64,000 nt of DNA from Agelas oroides (GCA_949130485.1 OX422183.1:11320543-11384542), one strand, 5' to 3'; positions 45,245 through 57,499 are shown, numbered from the stretch's first letter. Program-made: numbers and translations. The notes: generated by a model from the letters alone, not told the origin.

Positions 45245-45898
45245 ATGGTACCTGAGCTTAGTGGAGGAGAGGGCTTACATGTTCGATGTCCCACGGGAGC
45301 GATGTCTTTCGGTGACAAGGAGTGCGGAGCGGTTACATCGCTGAGACTTCACACCACCGTGGTAAGAAGTGGCTGAAAGTCAATGAATTTATAAATGTAC
45401 TTTTTTTTTTACTACATATAAAATAGCTAAAGTAGCTATTTCCGCGTAAGGAAACATATAGCTAGCTATAGAGTTGTACTGCAGTAGTAAAGTCGCTAAA
45501 GAAATATTGTTGAATGTGTCATTTCTTTCTTTCTACCTTATACCTCCCTGCTTGTTCCCTTCTCATCCTTCCACCAACTACCAGACTAGCTAGACCAGTT
45601 AGTCTTCCTCTATACTGATCTTGTCTGAGAGATCGTGGTGGTGATAGGTACACAGAGTGAGTCTGCGGCCTTCCCAAAGACATGTTCTGAAGGGAGGTTC
45701 TGGAGGCTGTATATGCACAGAGAGGAAAGGTATGAGATAGGGAGAACAAAAGCTTTTATTTAAAAGCCCCAGATGATTAATTCACATCACTTGTATATCC
45801 ATACACAGGACCTTTGTCTCCAGGCTATTAATGCCTCATTGTTCAGAAGTACCCAGGCCACAAGGTTCAATCTCCACGCTGCCCTGCAAGTGGTTTAA
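45245..45898 (+). CDS. Possible two-exon small ORF in the CpG-rich part of the transposon
   Basis: Exon 1, 45245-45361 (39 codons, starting MVPELSGGEGLHVRCPTGAM), ends at GTG|GTAAGA; ACACAG precedes exon 2, 45809-45898, which continues in frame for 29 codons (DLCLQAINASLFRSTQATRF...) to TAA. This gives 68 residues. The 160 bp before the ATG are GC- and CpG-rich like a promoter, which stands out inside the element. I do not recognise the product. It may be a 5' piece of a host gene captured by the transposon, or chance. Confidence 0.3.
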
Positions 45899-47474
45899 AC
45901 TGCTGGTAAGTAAGCTTGTACTATATACTTATTACAACTGCAGTTGTCTGAATTTGCATTTAGGTCTTCCTCCTTAATTTGTTCTGCACTGGATTGGGGG
46001 TGGGGGGAGCCATAGTACATTTCTTAATGAGGTGCGGAGAACATAAGTTGTACACAAGGCCTTGTATTTTCTGAAATGTACCTGCTGAGTGGATGACTCT
46101 TCTGGTTGGGAATTGTCCAGTGTTTGCATTTTTGTACTCTTAAATTTGCAAACCTAGTTTGTATCATGACCATCTTCCACTATACCTTCCAGGCCTGTTT
46201 ACTTCTCCTCACTACACCAACTGACTACAGAGGCCCCAGCTGCTTGAAGAGGCTCATAGCCAAGTGAGTGGTTACAATGTTTAATACATCTAGCCTTATC
46301 CCTGGTGATTACGTTCAGGGATTTCCATGTATGCATGAATAACAACAAACAAGATGAGCCTTTCTGAGATGCTGACTGTGTGATTTCTTCACATACCCCG
46401 GTAGAGGAATTGCATTTGAAATGATAGCTGCCACACTTTCGAAATATTTTCAGTACACATGCTGCCATGTTGGAAGGCAATTGAAGGAAAGCAATTATAC
46501 AAAAATTACATTTCTACAGACCTGTTTCGGGCGTTTAACTTCAACTTTAGACTATGCAAAGGGTTAGTGAAGACATTTAACACACCTCTGTGAGAAATGA
46601 ATGCTACTGGTAGGAGCATTGCTAGGGCGGGAAGTTCAATGCGCTAGTATGATAATCACTACTGTTTTGTCCTCCAAGATGCCCCACATGACTTGTATAA
46701 TGGAATAATAGAATGATTGCAGTTCCTCCATCGCATGACCTGATTAGTATATGAATAATTATTGCATGTGCTATTCTTTCACAGATGGATGTTAACAATT
46801 GAACTCAACTAACTGATTGATAGGTACATAAAATGTATATTATATGCATAGTTGAATGCCATTTTTGTATGTATAGAGTATATTGACACATTTTTATACA
46901 ATGTAGTACTTCAATCACATACATATTTGTATAAAATGCTGTAACGTAAGTTATAGCATAACTATTGTTTGCTTGTTTTAGTATATTCATGTTTTCAACT
47001 CAGTGTATGTCACAATTATATTTTGCTTACAGTCAAGAGTGTTTCACTGGAAATTCCATGTAAAAGCTCCACCCACTAAGTGAGGGGTCAGCTGCATGTC
47101 AGTTGACACACTGCTAATTTTGCACACCAATTTTGACACATTGGTAGAATAACACACTTGTTATTTAGCACACTTGCTGAATAGCACACTACTAATTTGG
47201 CACACTGTCCAGTTAGCACATGTGTAGTTTTGACACACCTAACAATTTGACATGCGTGTAGGTGTGTCAAAACTGGAGACATCACTTTTGACACACTTTA
47301 TGTGTCAGATTAGCACACTTTTTTTTTTCTGTGTGTAGTCTACAAAACTAGGACCTATTATTCTTTTTTTATTAGAATTTTTTACCTATTATTCTCGAAT
47401 AATTCTCCATTCTTTTTGCTACCTATTATTCTCAAAATTATGCTAGCATAATCCATCAAGGCCTAGTCCCTAGT

Positions 47475-48194
47475 CATCCCTGATTCTATTCGTGAAAAGA
47501 TAACGGTGAGTTCCAAGTTGTCCCTGCCCATGCAGCACTTCAATAGTGGCTAGAGACGGGACCATTAGTTGTGACAAAGATTGATGATACTGAGGTGAGT
47601 ATTCTAGTTCCGTGAATGTAACAATGTAGGGTACATATAGATGATATTAGCTGAAGGGATTTCATGAAAGTGACCATCTATAATTTGAAGGCATAAAAAG
47701 TTGGCAAAACCAGTTCCCCATCTGTTCTGATGTACAGTTTACACATGATCTGAAATGGAGGGTAAGTTCAGTTTTACCGGTAAATATTCATACGGTGAGT
47801 CAATCCTATAGCCTCATTACTAGGCTCATTTCCTCTTAAGAGCTCAGAGCTAGAGGGGTTGTGACACAGTCATGTGCGCTGTCGTTTAATGAACACTCAA
47901 AATTGTGATTGCGAGAGTCAGCAATGCTCTACAGCCAAGATCACGATGGGTTTCGGGAGGCTTTACAGAGCTGATGGCATCTGCTAGTCTAAAGGAACTT
48001 TCCACGCTTTTGTGACCTCCAACCGTATTTATGTGACTGTTGAGAGCTATGAACAATGGTAATCAATCTCAACCAAAACAGGCAGCTTCAGCATGGTCGA
48101 AAACACCCCTCAACCCAAGTGAACCTAGCAAGCTAGAAGCTTCAGATGCTCAGAACTGCTGTTGAATCAAAGGAATGCAGCAGGTTAGCAATTA
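47475..48194. other. Spacer, nothing recognised
   Basis: No coding exon or repeat could be supported here apart from low-level similarity to other spacers. Confidence 0.35.
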
Positions 48195-49077
48195 CAGTCT
48201 ACACGCAGACCCCAGGGCTTCCATACATTTTATTCCACCACGCAAATCAGATTAGCAATTACAAGTAGTCAACTAAAGTTCAGCTTGTGTAAACTATTAT
48301 TACGCAACAGTTCACAATACGGCTGTCATTCAGTTGCTGTTGCAAGTCCCGCGAACTTACCGCGAATTTCCAAGCAGATTACTGAACAATATCACGACTT
48401 TGCTCAATCATAACTGGAAAAGCACTTGGAGTTTGACTAAGTTATACGAGTATTGTGTAGTCGGAGTGGGGAAAAACGTGTCCAGAAATTTACGGAGCTC
48501 TTGGCCGTTTTGCCCCTAGTTGTGCGCCAAATCGAAAATCGATCACAGCTGAAAGCGGTCACAAGGGCACTTGCATAAGCGCTTGTATCTCGGAGAGTAC
48601 GATAGCTATGGAGATTGGACATTTTGTAAGTTATAGCAAAGAGCCAGAAAGGCTGTGTAGCGATGGTTGCGCTTTCGTAGCGTGTTCTGTACCATGTCTA
48701 CGTTCGAGCCTATGAAGCGATTTTTTTGCCGATATTGTACACTTAGTATCTACCGTGTGACTTGAGCTTTTGGCTTCTAACTCGACTATGTTATAGTGCT
48801 GAATGTACTGTATATACGCTGTGAAGATCGTGTCTTGTGAGCGGAAGTAGTCTCTACCGCCGTATGCGGCACCCAGCAGGTACAGTGACACTATGAACTT
48901 ACACTTGGTAGCCCCCACAACAAGCTGTGTAAGTATCATCTCGATCCAGGTTTGCTACTACGAAATATAAAGCTTGAAAGTTGGCCGTGTGTAGAGCTCA
49001 TTACGTATTCATACCAGATTTGATGACGTCACGCGATTACGCGGGTGGAATAAATTTCGGGGTCTGCGTGTAGACTG
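48195..49077. mobile_element. Inverted-repeat element with 19-bp ends
   Basis: CAGTCTACACGCAGACCCC at 48195 is repeated inverted at the right end (GGGGTCTGCGTGTAGACTG, ending 49077). The flanks GTTAGCAATTA and GTTAGGCAATC are similar and may be a worn target duplication. The interior is CpG-rich and contains only chance frames, including a 102-codon one on the minus strand. Confidence 0.75.
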
Positions 49078-52000
49078 TTAGGCAATCAAAATCACATGTC
49101 AATTAAGTCTTTGACGTCACTCATGTTGGACTTCATCTTGAAAAAGTTAACATTGGGGGGTTCAAACAGTTGAATTCCGGCATCTCAGACTGAGCACCTC
49201 CAATCAGATTGTAGAATGAAATCACATGGATATGTGACTCTAAAGGCAAGCCTTTTACCAATTACATCATCTCCATGAGGAAGATAGCAAGCCATCTCCT
49301 GCAGAAAGCTGGGTGCATGAGGCCTGTACAAAATCTACCTGCCTGTTGTACTATGACCCAACAGTGTAAACTGGCATACCATGGCTGGCTATACAGAAGA
49401 TTGTAGAAGGCTCTGGTGATGCTCAGTTAGTCTCATGCCCAGATCCCACCCTCACACAAGGAAAATGGTCTGGTGAACCAAGTCAAGTTTCTTGGGCTGG
49501 CACCCACTTTTGTGACTAGCGTAACCTAGCAATATTCAAACCATTTTGCACAACACCCACTGAGTAGGGAGGCAAAATTTTACTGCTGTAAGGGTAGTGC
49601 TATGTAATAGTTAATGATCTCATAGTCTGATTGGTCCTTGCCCACATTTTGGGCAAAGTGTTTAAACACTATCTGTCTGCTATTTTCCTCATGACTTTGT
49701 GTCTGCAACCTGATTTTAGTACATTCCACATGCTATGTTGTGTCAGGCTTACTTGTAACATGATGCATAATTCACAAATAGCAGTTGAATTAGCTACGGC
49801 ATCTACGGCTAGCACTGTTGACATTGAGGCCCCATTCTAAAATAAAGAAATGTACAATGAAATAGTTTTCATCTGAACCTGATGGTTTTCATGGCAGACT
49901 AACTGGTCTGGTACACTTTATTCATACAACCAAGTCATACTTGGAACTATACCACACTTCAAACATACACACTATGAGATACCTCTAAAGAGCTTGCTTC
50001 CACCTCAGAGTATACATTGCTATGTTTGTTGTTGTTGCTTTGCTACAGTACTGTAAGACTCATTTCATTACATAAGATTGTGTGTCACAAGGCAACAGAC
50101 CTATGAAACAACCATAGCCATTCAAGTACATTAAGATAATATTAATGCTCTAGTTCTACAAGCATGAGCAACTACAAACCACATCTCCTTAGCGTGATGA
50201 AACAACTGTGTGCAATTAGGGTAGGAGCATGCAACAATGTCTAGAGTGTATGATTATGCTAACGTCTGGGTCACCATCTATATACTATTCATCCTTAGAG
50301 TCACTGACCATTGTTCATTGAGTGGTCTGACTGATATATACCCCCCCACGCACACAGACATTTTGTATATACTGTTGTATAGCAATCACAGAACAGGGAC
50401 ATGCATCCATACAACAACTAACCCATTGTGCAATATATTACATAACAGCAATAGTACAAGAGAGAGTTTAGTATCGAATGATCCTGTTACAGAGTTGCTA
50501 GTCTTCCAGGGGGCCCCAAACACAAAGTACGAATTAACCGTGAATTTCAAACTCACTGTTAACTACACTTAATTTTAAGTACTTCCAAGTATTGGAGTTC
50601 AAGATGGGTACGGTGCCAGGTTTCCAACCACACTTGCATGACTGTGGCATATACTAGTCAATATATAGCCATCTGACTGCACTTCATTCGTCACTGTGAC
50701 CCATCATGACCTATGCAATCATGGCTGGGCATTTTGAGTGAACATGCTCCTTTGCTGCAATAACATTGACAAATTAAGCATTGCCACTGCCTCACTTCAA
50801 AAACAAAATTGTTGTTTCAGCAAATTACCTGGTTACTATGGTTACATGACTATCCTTCCCATGGCAATTCAAAGAATGCAGTGCTGGAAAGGTAGCTGAT
50901 ACTTAAGTAATACTCACCAGCCCCTCCACAGAGTATTATTACAACCACAGCATTCTTTGAGTTAGCATAGTCATGCACTGTAGTAACCAAACGATTTACT
51001 AAAACAATGATTTAATCTTTGTAGTGTAGAGCTTCTGTACAACTTGAAAGGGAGGAACAATTTCAGGTCAGAGACAACGTACCTGTAGCTACATGGAATG
51101 GGAAGGAAATAATTTGAGGAGCTGCACTCAGGCTGAGTCTTGGCTTCTTCACAGCCTGAGTGCAGCTCCTCAAATTATGTATGATTTCCTTCCCATTAAT
51201 CTGCAGCAGCTGGCATCTGGGGGAGCAACAAGTACAAGAAGAAGAAAATGTCCTCCCTTCTCCAGTGGAATCGCCACCGTACCGGAAGTCCATACGTGGC
51301 CGTACAAATTTATTTTCGGCACACGATCCAACGCGCGCGTTGAATATAACCTTTGACCCCAGTCCACGCAGACCTAAAAATCGGTATATCTTAGGTCAGG
51401 AAATTCCCATGCAACTAATAAGCGGGCTGTGCGGGAAGTAGAAGTACACATTAGCGCAAGTTCCACGTGCATGCGTAATTCTATGCGGAAGTTACAGCTG
51501 TTCACGGTACCTGCTCAACGGTCCGCACATGACTTGGGGCCATTTCCAGCTTCCTGAATAGACAGCCAAGACACTGATATGGTTGATTACTACTATCATT
51601 ATGTTACTCAGAAAAGTTGTTGAAACTTGTGTTTGCTATTTTTCAGGATGTGAAATGAAAGAATTAATTATGCATACAGAAAATGTGTAAAAATGTGCGT
51701 AGCTGGCATGTTAACTAGCATACAAAAGTTTTGAGCAACACAGGTAGCTTATAGCATGAGGTAATAGGTGATGTGCGTCTCAGAGAGCACTATAGTGGTG
51801 ACTTTCACTACATGAACTGGCATGACCAGCTCCAGAAAGTTCCATCTTGGTCTGTGCTTCTTGTGTCACTGTGAGTCAACACAAGGAGTACACTTCCCTG
51901 TGTAAAGTGAAAAATAAACCCATTAACAAGTGCGTGTGTGTGTACCATGCATGCTCAAGATAAGTAAAGAGAAATTATATCATGATGACAGACTAAGTAA

Positions 52001-52486
52001 AAACCTCCGATCAAATGCAGTATACACAGCTGTAAAATGTAGCCGATAAAAAATCTAGCCTCGCTTCAAGTGAAAGATCAGGCATCTGATGGAGCAACCA
52101 TTGTTACTTACATGCCTTCTTTGCTGGAATAAGCACCTGCTATTCGTCACCTGCTTTACGAATGAGGTACATAATCTCTAGCAGGTTGAACTGAAGCTTC
52201 TGAAACAATTGGGGAAGTCAACCTTGACACGGATTGTCTCATATGGGGAGAACCTACTTCAGGGCTCATGCAGCTGCTTTTGAGCTTTCTTCTCCCCATT
52301 GCCCTCTATCACTCAATGAACGTAAGTGACACATATGTACTCAAACAGCACAAAAAGTTGTTGGGGATAATTAGAAAGACCAACGAGCAAACAAAAATGT
52401 GCCTTTCAACTGAAGTTCTCAAGCTACAATGGGCACACATTTTTGGATCACTGAATTAATGTGATACATATCTACATGGAAGGACA
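49078..52486. other. Long non-coding stretch with a hairpin at 51095-51196
   Basis: No exon with homology to the receptor genes was seen. At 51095-51196 a perfect-looking hairpin has the arm AATTTGAGGAGCTGCACTCA against its complement, extended by GGGAAGGAAAT / ATTTCCTTCCC. A CpG-rich segment at 51260-51540 might be a promoter, but no gene start could be tied to it. Confidence 0.35.
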
Positions 52487-52495
52487 GTGGTATGC

Positions 52496-52888
52496 CAGAG
52501 GAGGGAGGACATGACGTCACGTCGTAGCGACAATTTATGGCATTCCAAGGGCAAGAATCGTGGATGCAAGCTACAAGGATCGCTCTATGGACTAAGTCAT
52601 GACGGGAACATAGTGTTTTCGACTAAGCTGAAGCCACCTGGCTAGTCAAAATTGGATATTATGGCTCACCTCGCAGGCTAAGCTTGTAAGTTGCCAGTTT
52701 ATCGCTAGGCAATTCACAGGAGGCCATTTTAACTGCCAGACTTGTTCAGTTTTGTCGAAAACCTTACACGCCCGTTGCGCCCATCACTACTTTCTCCATA
52801 GAGCCGTTCGTTTACCTTGTATCCACACTTCGTGATCTTTGAATGTCAGCTATTGTAGCTATCACATGATCACGTCCTCCCTCCTCTG
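52496..52888. mobile_element. 393-bp MITE with 9-bp target duplication, Mutator-like
   Basis: GTGGTATGC flanks the element on both sides (52487-52495 and 52889-52897). The ends are inverted: CAGAGGAGGGAGGAC at left and GTCCTCCCTCCTCTG at right. The 9-bp duplication fits a Mutator-type transposase. The interior is CpG-rich with TGACGTCACGTCG near the left end. Confidence 0.88.
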
Positions 52889-52897
52889 GTGGTATGC

Positions 52898-54134
52898 CTA
52901 GCCTCATTCCCAGGCCTCCCCATTTTTTGTTATTCGATTTTCATTCAGTATAACACATGGAAGCGGAAGAGAGGTGAAAAATCATGGGAAAGGCCAGAGA
53001 ACTCTTATCACGCGCGGTGGACAATGAAATGTTCGATGGTGGGGTCTGGTACGTTATTTGAATGTGGACCCCTCCCCCCAATATGCAATGTCCACCTCGC
53101 ATCCACCTGCACGTGAATGGCGTCGTGTTTCCAGGCCTCCCCCGTTCTTCTACTTCCGTGTATTAATACTGAAGGCGAACCAAGGAACAAAAACGGGGGA
53201 GACCCAGGAATGAGGCCAGTGGTAAGCCAGGTATAGTGTACATATGGCAAACAATTGCATAACTGACACACACTCTAATTGGACACTTTTGGATGGTCAA
53301 TACAGGACGGCCAACTTTTAAGTTGTAAGGGACACAGGGAGACCCAGAGAAAGGCAAAAGGGAGACTATAACTGTGCCAAAGTGTAGTGAGTGTGTGAAT
53401 CAGGATTTCAATGCCACAACTGTCTAAACACACCAACTTACCAGCAGACCAAGAACTTAGATGAGAAGTTCATCGTGTAGTAGTTGACAGTCAAGAAGAC
53501 AACTGAGGAATCCAACAGTGTGGAGGAGAGTGACAATGATCTGGAAATAGACGATGATGGTGAAGTTACTAAGATCACAGGTTTTGGTTTTTGGGATGGA
53601 AAGTGGTGTAGAGAAGGATTACTGTTCCCCATACAGCAGTTGAATTAGTCTCTGTTACTTATTTTGTTGTACAAATGCCTCAAACCTTGCTCTACTGGTG
53701 TACACAGTACTATACACAATGGGGCCATTTACAGCTTCCTTCAGTTACAGCCTTCCTGTCTTCAAGCATAATACTAGATGCTTCTGGCTACCTCCTGATA
53801 CCCATATCTCTTGTGTTCCGATACTGTACTCTTCACAAAATGAGCTTAAACATGCACACTAATTCATCGACCCACCCTCTTGGATGCCTATTTCCTCCTT
53901 GTTTTCCTAACTTGCAAATATTTCACCTATCTATAAGTTACGTACCTTTTTTGACCATAACTGTGTCTCAAACGATCCTTTCCAGGGCGAAAAACCTGCA
54001 ACTACGCGATCCTGTGAGGGCTGAAGTGCACGCTGTCAAGTGAGCTTCCTCACCGCCATATTCTACTTCCGGGTTTGCGCACTGCGTAATTAAATTTACA
54101 GGAAGTTGCACGCTGGCGATTCGACTGTCTCTGA
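52898..54134. other. Spacer and upstream region of the 180-codon gene
   Basis: A loose TAGCCTCATTCCCAGGCCT ... GACCCAGGAATGAGGCC pair bounds about 52902-53217, a diverged member of the hairpin family. From 53980 CpG becomes frequent (CGCGATCCTG, GCACTGCGTAAT), which suggests the promoter of the gene starting at 54222. Confidence 0.4.
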
Positions 54135-54180
54135 GTAAGTTCACGGTATCCATGATGTAATTGCAATTACATCACCACAG
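54135..54180 (+). other. Probable 46-bp intron in the 5' UTR, containing a perfect 22-bp palindrome
   Basis: CTGA|GTAAGT and CACCACAG|AAAA are good donor and acceptor sites. The intron contains TGATGTAATTG followed directly by its exact complement CAATTACATCA. Splicing is inferred from the sites only. Confidence 0.4.
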
Positions 54181-54221
54181 AAAAATGACCTTTGTACCCC
54201 ACCGAAGCCTAGCTTGAGACA

Positions 54222-54764
54222 ATGGCGACGTACCCAAGACGACCTACGGATCAAGAGAAGAAAGATATAGTATCGACCGTGTTTGAAAACAAGCCCATTG
54301 CAGACGTGGACTTTAAGGGCGTGTGGATGCTGACGGATTTCCACGGTGACGATCTGGACTTCAACTGCTTTGCTTGGTCCATTCTGGGAATCACAACCAT
54401 CCCCATTCCGAGCAAACTGGATACATTGGTACATCTTGCTGGGCAGGCCAAGGAAAAGTACGGTGCGCCATACAACTACTCGCTTACCGACGTGTCTGCG
54501 GAGAATGCCGTCATCGTTGCGTGGGGTGATGGTCCCAACGATATAATGCATGCCTCGCGCATCTGTACGAAGACACTGTTGTTGGATCACGCCACTGAGT
54601 TCAGACTGAAGTTCGATTTCTCGAGTGCTGCTGCCGCGGATTTCCCCGACGAGATATGGAGCTCTAAGTTTGGAGACAGATACGCGTTAATCACTCATCC
54701 GAGGGAATGGCTGAGTGGCGGAGTGTGGGGAACAGCCCAGGGAGCCCTTACGATCAAGGCCTAG
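54222..54764 (+). CDS. 180-residue single-exon protein, resembling the microbial DUF7689 type
   Basis: One uninterrupted frame with good start context (ACAATGG) and codon use richer in G/C at third positions than anything else in the window. It has no signal peptide or membrane segment, so it is probably cytosolic. Recognisable blocks are DFNCFAWSILG (residues 46-56), IVAWGDGPNDIMHASR (98-113), WSSKFGDRYALITHP (146-160) and a closing GGVWGTAQGAL (166-176). The sequence of NC.AW, H-A-x-R, W-x-SK-x-G and I-x-H resembles, from memory, a bacterial and fungal family of unknown function (DUF7689-like), in which the invariant Cys and His could form a hydrolase-like site; residues here would be C49 and H110. 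That assignment was not checked. Upstream CpG enrichment and a small 5' UTR intron suggest it is expressed. It could be an old animal gene or one gained from microbes. Confidence 0.72.
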   Translation: MATYPRRPTDQEKKDIVSTVFENKPIADVDFKGVWMLTDFHGDDLDFNCFAWSILGITTIPIPSKLDTLVHLAGQAKEKYGAPYNYSLTDVSAENAVIVAWGDGPNDIMHASRICTKTLLLDHATEFRLKFDFSSAAAADFPDEIWSSKFGDRYALITHPREWLSGGVWGTAQGALTIKA

Positions 54765-54890
54765 GACTACCTCATAGTTTACAGATAAATGCTAGACCGC
54801 GTGCAGTACCATTGAATTGTATACATTGGTCACGGCTGTCGTTGTAGCTATTGTATAGTAAATTATAGTATTATGATTGTTTTATTATTG

Positions 54891-55198
54891 CTGGCTTCCA
54901 CTGAGATAGGCTACCGGTTGGAAACGGTTACGTCATCTTATTAGCATAGATAGCGGAGTACTTTGACTTCGACTGCTGACTTCTGCTTTGCTTGGCAAGG
55001 CATCTAGCCAACTGTTCTACAGCTCTTCCTAAGGTATTCAGTAGAGATTTACAAGTGTACCAATGCATCAGAACTCATAAGTTGACATTATAATTCAGCA
55101 CAAGTCGATGTGCTGAATTATAAAGATTATGGCCTACTCTGGCTGGTACTACTACTGAAGTTCTTGAGACTCTCTTGTTCACGGCACACTTAACTGTG
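54891..55198. repeat. Left member of a 310-bp inverted repeat pair (partner 60292-60601)
   Basis: This segment is the reverse complement of 60292-60601 with a few percent differences, starting CTGGCTTCCACTGAGATAGG and ending near CACACTTAACTGTG. In its middle TTATAATTCAGCAC and GTGCTGAATTATAA form a perfect hairpin around an 8-base loop. Confidence 0.88.
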
Positions 55199-55581
55199 TT
55201 CTGAACGCCAGTAGCCATATGTGTTCAAGGTTCACCTACAATGTGATACACTAGCTCAGCATGCATAGTATTTACCGGCTTCATCTGTACTTATATTCTG
55301 CTTCCATTTCCAGTGCTTGAAGAGCTATATAGATATGAAGACACAAGTTGAACAACAACAATCGCTAAATCTCTAGTGATGAGGTGTAAATAAAACAGGA
55401 CAGTAGCTAGAGTGTCTCAAGTATTTGCTAGAGGGGGTAGGCCTATAGTTTTGTTCGCATCACCCTTCTCTGGTGAGGAAAGCAGCTATATACAAAGTAT
55501 ATATGTACACACTCCAGTTAATTCTTTGATCTATGCTACTACTAGTGCCGATTATTCTTGTAGAATTGTCTCACTTAGCTA
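55199..55581. other. Spacer, nothing recognised
   Basis: AT-rich sequence without a supported exon or repeat. Confidence 0.35.
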
Positions 55582-55975
55582 TAGATGCTTTCACGATTGA
55601 GGTGTGATGGAATTTTGGGAAGATGCAAATGATATTCAAAGCGATAACCGGAAGTTCCGGTCACGCCTTCTGGTTGGAAAGAACTGTACTGCACTTTATG
55701 GAGACGTTTGATGCTGGTCTGGCAGCCTTGGAAAATATCAGTCCCGGAAAAGGTATTTACTATAAGGCACCCTAAGGTGCTGTAAGTTACCCAGCAAACA
55801 GAACTTCCCAAGGCAGCAACCAGCTCCATGGTTTTTGCGACGGATTTTTCTCTCGCCCGTACAGCACCACACTTTCCTTCCCACCAAGGGGCGTGACCGG
55901 AACTTCCAGTTATCGCTTTGAATACAATTTGCATCTTATCAAAATTCCATCACACATCAATCGTGAAAGCATCTA
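55582..55975. mobile_element. Foldback MITE with inverted ends of about 88 bp
   Basis: TAGATGCTTTCACGATTGA starts both ends when read inward, followed by GTGTGATGGAATTTTG and, further in, GGAAGTTCCGGTCACGCC. Arms are about 90% identical. The interior is CpG-rich. Confidence 0.88.
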
Positions 55976-57470
55976 TTAAAGCTGTTGTAGCTACATTGCC
56001 TCCTCCACCCAGTGCATGCAAGTTACAATTCACACACCATAATTATATCAATGTCTAATCTTCAAGAGCTGGTGTGTGTATCCACTGAAGAATGACTCTA
56101 GACATGCATTTGTGAAATTGTATTATAGATGCATTGAATAATGCGCGACACTATGGTATTATAGATAATACATACTTTTGTAAATAATAGTGCTGCATGT
56201 ATGTGAAACAAATACATGTACGTGACTCCCTAATGAAGCAAGATAATGAAGAAGCCTCAAAATGACTCCTCGCAGAAAGTTGGAACAAGTATAAACAGTT
56301 CACGGATTTAACAAACTTAAAGAAAGCTAAGTACTAGCTTGCCGACTGTGATGCAATGCCCTTGCATACACCCCTTTGGCCCTTTGGTGCAAACTGTAAG
56401 GTATAGATGATCTCTCAATACATGCTGGATGGACATTGACTTTCTCACCACATTTGATGACTGCAGTAACAAAATGTCAGCAGTTTGCTCAGTAAAATGA
56501 ATGTGCCTTCATCCCATTTCCAATTTTCATTTCCTCATTCCCACTTTTAGAGTGACCCTTTCCAGTAGCCTTCTGACGCTACAGACTTTTGATTTTATAG
56601 AGCAGCTGATGAATGACATAACTTGTTGCGAGAGAGCCTATTGTATTGCGTCACACCTGCGGATTGCAGTTTCCGTTTCAACTTTGTGTAGTCCATTTCT
56701 GTGAAACCCCACAGAATGCACGTGACAAACGGAACTGCAATCCGCAGTACTGAGAGCTTATACCCTGTCCGAGCTCATGCTAACAACTGACTTAGTGTAT
56801 TATAGTATGAGAACATGTCGTCTTACATGCATACCATGGAAGCTATAATTTTTTTCAGACCAGGCAATTGAATAGCCAGACTCGTCCCAGTACATTCAAA
56901 GTTGCCCAGAAGATGAAAACACCCGATTAGAAACATTCTTCTGAGTCCCATTCCACCATGCAACCACACCCTGAGGTGCCAACCACTAAACACCATGTGC
57001 GTCTTTTCTCCTGCTTCACCTCTGAAGACAGGGCTTCTCTTATTTGCTTTCCAAAGGCTCATGACAGTTTGGCTAATCTATGTATATTGGGTATCTCTTT
57101 GTCTTTTCTCACGCTTCACTTTCAACAACACTGCATGGCCTGTGCCAAGACTTTTTCAACACTTTGCCAGGAGTTTGGCATAGCTACTTTCTGACTGGAA
57201 CTGAACAACAACTCTGGTTAGGGCATTACAGGGTGCTAGCTATATATATGCCAATTGTAGTGATAAAAACCACTAGGGCCTAGAGTAAGTCACTGATTCA
57301 ACTGATGTATGCAGTTACATGAAACCTGAAACATGGGGATGAGAATTATATATACTGTGTACGAAACATATACAATACAAGAAGCTTGGGGTTACTCCTT
57401 ACTGTGTCTAATCACATTTGAATTCATGTAATTATGCACATTCTCCTAAATCCTACATGAAGTAGAGTTT
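55976..57470. other. Spacer with a small palindrome at 56657-56747
   Basis: CTGCGGATTGCAGTTTCCGTT is mirrored by AACGGAACTGCAATCCGCAG, about 91 bp end to end. The remainder shows no supported gene. Confidence 0.4.
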
Positions 57471-57499
57471 AGGAGGCACACACTAGAGGTATGGTAGAC

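Larger units (their letters stand above)
37987..47464. mobile_element. 9.5-kb Mutator-like transposon unit containing a satellite array
   Basis: The ends are inverted repeats AGGCCTTGATGGATTAT (37987 inward; complement ending at 47464), and AGTCCCTAGT is present on both sides as a direct repeat (37977-37986 and 47465-47474). A 10-bp duplication is typical of Mutator-type insertions (9-11 bp). Behind the ends, AT-rich CCTATTATTCT repeats and then GTGTGCT/AGCACAC-rich segments occur at both sides in opposite orientation (about 38331-38690 and 47100-47330). No transposase frame was found, so it is non-autonomous. It contains the satellite at 38750-44925 and the gene-like segment near 45245. Confidence 0.78.

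Noticed and set aside
48631..48939. 102-codon minus-strand frame
   Set aside because: It lies inside the inverted-repeat element 48195-49077 and has no transposase-like motif.
50237..50572. 111-codon plus-strand frame
   Set aside because: No domain, signal or homologous exon; composition is like the surrounding non-coding DNA.
54141..54590. 149-codon minus-strand frame
   Set aside because: It is antisense to the 180-codon gene and a shadow of its codon structure.
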